From assembly GCA_019312685.1 (NCBI GenBank), contig JAFDCR010000177.1:1-8711 (forward strand): a stretch of 8,711 nt of DNA. The letters are read 5' to 3'. The stretch comes from Deltaproteobacteria bacterium. GTDB lineage: Bacteria > Desulfobacterota > Desulfobulbia > Desulfobulbales > BM004. Below, piece after piece: positions 6,401 to 8,711 of the stretch (position 1 is the first letter of the stretch; each line of letters begins with the position of its first letter). The translations under genes and the position numbers were made by a program. Under the pieces are notes generated by a model that was given only the letters and a program-made list of their open reading frames with translations, was not told the origin of the DNA and searched no databases.

Positions 6401-6403
6401 CAA

Positions 6404-6595
6404 TTGTATGGTTTTGTCTTTAAAAATGGATTAAACCTTTCCGGGAAAAGACACCTGGTCGATTTAGGAAAAAATTGTATTCCCTATCTCCCATCATCAG
6501 ATAACATCTGAGAGTCATCTGAGAGAAAACATAAACTTCTCTCGAGAATTGATTATTTGGCCAATTTATTTTGAAAGGAAGGAAATAATGAAATT
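6404..6595. other. Spacer downstream of the CofD-like gene; short direct repeat, no gene
   Basis: The decamer CATCTGAGAG occurs twice with an 11-bp period (6505-6514 and 6516-6525). GAGAGA (6521-6526) can pair with TCTCTC (6538-6543), but no T-tract follows on either strand, so it is not a clear terminator. On the plus strand AAGGAAGG precedes an ATG at 6588 that opens only a six-codon frame. I see no RNA gene or protein-coding gene. Confidence 0.4.
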
Positions 6596-6609
6596 ATGGA
6601 CAGTATAAT
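6596..6609 (+). repeat. Outlying box copy at the stop codon of the CofD-like gene
   Basis: GGACAGTATAA (6598-6608) matches the last ten of eleven bases of the consensus AGACAGTATAA and abuts the TAA stop of the upstream gene (6609-6611). It is about 195 bp from the inverted pair, so it may be a lone half-site or chance. Confidence 0.4.
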
Positions 6610-8711
6610 TATGCAGTTTTTTGATCATATACCTGGGATGAATGGCAAAAAACCGATTGACGAAAGAACATTACAAGTTTTTTACGCCTTGAGAGCATTT
6701 TTACCTGCTCCGGTATGAGATCCGAGATGTCATTTTTCATTACCGCCATTTTGTACTCAACATGCGCTGCAAAGCGGTTATCCAGATACCAGGCATATAA
6801 CAGACCGAAAAGAAGGCCTGGTGGAGTAAACCCCTCTTTTCCGTTTACCAGCCTGGTAAATATATATTTGTTCGTTTCAGACTGTATCATTCTGGACAGC
6901 TGTAGATATTTCACCAGATCCTGATCCTGCAGAAAACTGTTACGCTTTTCAGGCGGTTTTATTGTCAACTTATACACCTTTCCAACAGATTCGCCGCCCT
7001 CTTCCACAGATATCATTGTTTTTGTCGCTGCATAGTTCCCCAGTTGCGCCTGTCCGAGTGCCACCAGAAAAGCCGGTTCAAAAAATCGTTTATCACTTAA
7101 TACATCCAGACATATCCTTATTGATTTCTCTGCAGGTTCATAAAACGAAAACACATTGTCCCATTCCTGGCTGCGCGACCATGTTTTTCTGTCTATTACT
7201 CTAATTGTCCGGATATTATTGAGATGATCCAAAAGTATATCCTGGTGATACCATAAAATATCAAGAATTCTGCAGGAAAGCTTCTCAACGAGTTTGTTTT
7301 CAGACTCACCTGTAATACTGATTTGGTCCAGCCATTGCTTTAAGGCTGAATATCTTTCACATGGATAAAGACTTTCAGCTTGAACCAAATTCTGTTCAGA
7401 AATGAAGTAACCAGGCAAATCAGCAGAAAACTCGGGAGCCACACCCTGTTTCCGCTCCGGTAAAGAGGTTACTGCAAAAAGGGAGCGTATCGCCCGGGCC
7501 AGCATTGCAGGATCATGCTGGATCACATTATTCTCCCGTAATGCGGCTAATGAGTAAATTCCTGCTTCAACAGGTCTGAAACCCATTTGGGCTACATTTT
7601 CCCTGTCCAGAAATATCGGCATTTTTTCTTCTGTAGCATAACTCTGCAGAATAGAGCCGGAAATATCCTGGAGTCCCAAAGAAAGGACATTGGTGAAAAG
7701 CCCCCTGACACCGCCCGGGATATTTCTATTGTAAGCCTTAATCAGGTCGGAAACATAAAACCTCCGCTTGGGATCCTCACGTACGACATCGGTCTCTCCC
7801 TTCTGCACCCACAAATTCGCAACGAGTATTTTCAGGGCCTTTTCATTTTTACGGACCGTCTCGGCAATTCCTGGAACCTGAAATATTGGAATTGTACTGG
7901 TATAGAGGCTTCCCGGCGCCAGAATGATTATTTCAGCTGCTTCAAGGGCCCGAATAACCTCAGGGGCAACATGCGGTTCCTCGACAAACTTAACAAAAAG
8001 ACGGTCTACCGGATATCCTCTCCGGGCAGCACCGGACTTGTACTCTCCTGTTACCAGTACTCCGCTGGTGTATAAAACCTGCAATCCTGCCGGGGTTAAT
8101 GAACAGGGCATTACAGCCTCTTCATCCATTGCCAGGACGCGGCACAGTTTCTTTAAACCATTATAATTCCGGGAATCAAAAGTCTGGCAGGTCTGATCCT
8201 TATGGTGCAGCTGATCGGCTTCAAGCCATATGGCTGCGGCCAAAAGGAGGTTGCCAAGACAATGGGGCTTTGAAAGCAGCCCGGCCAGGCGGGGGTCGAT
8301 AAAAAGTGCATCTAGAAGTTCCGACAGGTATTGATACATCGGTTCCGGGAGAAAGCCTGAATCAAAATCAATGTCAGCCTTCAGCTTTTCCAATGAACCG
8401 GGCGTTTTGGCAAAACGGTAATTAAACAGTTTATGCAGCCCTTTTGCCAACTGAAAACAGTCATTCTCATTCAGGCCGTAAACTGCTTGAAGCCCTTCCT
8501 TCCTAATTGATGAAAGCAGAACATGGCGGATATCCCCTAAAGCGATAAAGGGTAGATCCTTTAACAATTCCCCTGTTGATCCTCCGTCATCTGTTACGCA
8601 GACAATGGCCTTCGTCTGGGGAAAAACATCCTTCAGGCCGCTGAAAGGCTCCTCCGGCCAGTTTTCTTTTCTACTGTCCCCGCCAATAATATTAGAGAGG
8701 CCGGTACCGCC
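6609..8711 (-). CDS. CofD/YvcK-family protein with long C-terminal extension, 5' end outside window
   Basis: About 700 residues are visible and the start lies beyond the right edge. The first visible residues, GGTGLSN, are the N-terminal glycine-rich loop of the CofD (2-phospho-L-lactate transferase) / YvcK fold, so probably few residues are missing. Other fold signatures follow: TDDGGSTGE (40-48), GDIRHVLLSS (59-68), LAPGSLYTSTIP (264-275) and NLWVQKGETD (299-308). The CofD-like part ends near residue 410. Typical YvcK and CofD proteins are about 300-330 residues, and the remaining 290 or so residues here match nothing I recognise. I recall a Deltaproteobacterial CofD-related family in the so-called GAK (ATP-grasp and kinase) gene set; membership is possible but not shown. 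CofD transfers a phospholactyl-type group in F420 synthesis, YvcK controls carbon and cell-wall metabolism, and neither activity can be assigned here. It has no clear terminator and precedes the regulator gene by about 0.6 kb, so it is probably a separate unit. Confidence 0.85.
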   Translation of the reverse strand, partial: GGTGLSNIIGGDSRKENWPEEPFSGLKDVFPQTKAIVCVTDDGGSTGELLKDLPFIALGDIRHVLLSSIRKEGLQAVYGLNENDCFQLAKGLHKLFNYRFAKTPGSLEKLKADIDFDSGFLPEPMYQYLSELLDALFIDPRLAGLLSKPHCLGNLLLAAAIWLEADQLHHKDQTCQTFDSRNYNGLKKLCRVLAMDEEAVMPCSLTPAGLQVLYTSGVLVTGEYKSGAARRGYPVDRLFVKFVEEPHVAPEVIRALEAAEIIILAPGSLYTSTIPIFQVPGIAETVRKNEKALKILVANLWVQKGETDVVREDPKRRFYVSDLIKAYNRNIPGGVRGLFTNVLSLGLQDISGSILQSYATEEKMPIFLDRENVAQMGFRPVEAGIYSLAALRENNVIQHDPAMLARAIRSLFAVTSLPERKQGVAPEFSADLPGYFISEQNLVQAESLYPCERYSALKQWLDQISITGESENKLVEKLSCRILDILWYHQDILLDHLNNIRTIRVIDRKTWSRSQEWDNVFSFYEPAEKSIRICLDVLSDKRFFEPAFLVALGQAQLGNYAATKTMISVEEGGESVGKVYKLTIKPPEKRNSFLQDQDLVKYLQLSRMIQSETNKYIFTRLVNGKEGFTPPGLLFGLLYAWYLDNRFAAHVEYKMAVMKNDISDLIPEQVKMLSRRKKLVMFFRQSVFCHSSQVYDQKTA

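Noticed and set aside
6191..6403. 70-codon minus-strand reading frame in the repeat-rich spacer
   Set aside because: No ribosome binding site, start codon falls inside a box copy, composition follows the AT-rich DNA, and no family resemblance.
6047..6403. CRISPR array or plasmid-type iterons as an explanation of the repeats
   Set aside because: The units are about 13 bp, imperfect, irregularly spaced and in both orientations. There are no cas or replication-initiator genes, and a MerR-type gene follows directly.
6505..6543. Terminator for the CofD-like gene from the GAGAGA/TCTCTC pairing
   Set aside because: Weak 6-bp stem with a long loop and no T-tract following on the minus strand.
6575..6608. 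Plus-strand strong ribosome binding site (AAGGAAGG) followed by ATG and a six-codon frame (MKLWTV)
   Set aside because: Too short to call a gene, with no promoter or conserved partner visible; the frame overlaps a box copy. A leader peptide cannot be excluded.
6359..6609. Repeat copies as the ends of a mobile element (att sites or terminal inverted repeats)
   Set aside because: No transposase, integrase or target duplication is visible, and nine scattered copies do not fit a pair of ends.
7587..8075. Long plus-strand frame of 162 codons inside the CofD-like gene
   Set aside because: It is the antisense shadow of a well-supported coding frame and has no ribosome binding site or recognisable product.

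Overview
The window (about 8.7 kb, moderately AT-rich, with a markedly AT-rich spacer near 6.05-6.6 kb) reads as Gram-negative bacterial chromosome. Every gene I can support is on the minus strand, so transcription runs from right to left. An outer-membrane usher with its periplasmic chaperone requires a diderm. A PAS domain with clustered cysteines, an HD-GYP enzyme and a very long CofD/YvcK-type protein together suggest a Desulfobacterota (former Deltaproteobacteria) host. That assignment is inference.

Layout from right to left, in transcription order. (1) 8711-6609: 3' part of a large CofD/YvcK-family protein whose start lies outside the window; it carries about 290 residues of unrecognised C-terminal extension. 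(2) 6608-6012: a non-coding spacer of about 0.6 kb with nine copies of a 13-bp element, consensus TTAGACAGTATAA, in both orientations. Four of them form a nested symmetric array and one covers the -10 of the best promoter. (3) 6011-4440: a one-component regulator joining a MerR-type DNA-binding domain, a PAS-like middle and a class III nucleotidyl cyclase with all catalytic residues. (4) 4405-3287: a PAS/HD-GYP protein with an intact cyclic-di-GMP phosphodiesterase signature. (5) 3217-2744: a spore-coat-protein-U type pilin. (6) A strong intrinsic terminator at 2645-2680. (7) 2579-1815: PapD-like chaperone. (8) 1855-1: usher, cut by the left edge and overlapping the chaperone gene by 41 bp.

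Genes 5, 7 and 8 are the core of an archaic (Csu-like) chaperone-usher pilus. A tip adhesin and perhaps minor pilins would be expected beyond the left edge. Genes 3 and 4 lie directly upstream with short gaps (34 and 69 bp), so a cAMP-making DNA-binding protein and a c-di-GMP-degrading enzyme appear to head the pilus operon. The most interesting proposal is that the MerR-cyclase binds the TTAGACAGTATAA array, controls its own operon, and ties pilus production to two second messengers. The sequence shows the domain fusion, the repeats and the gene order; the regulatory link is inference.
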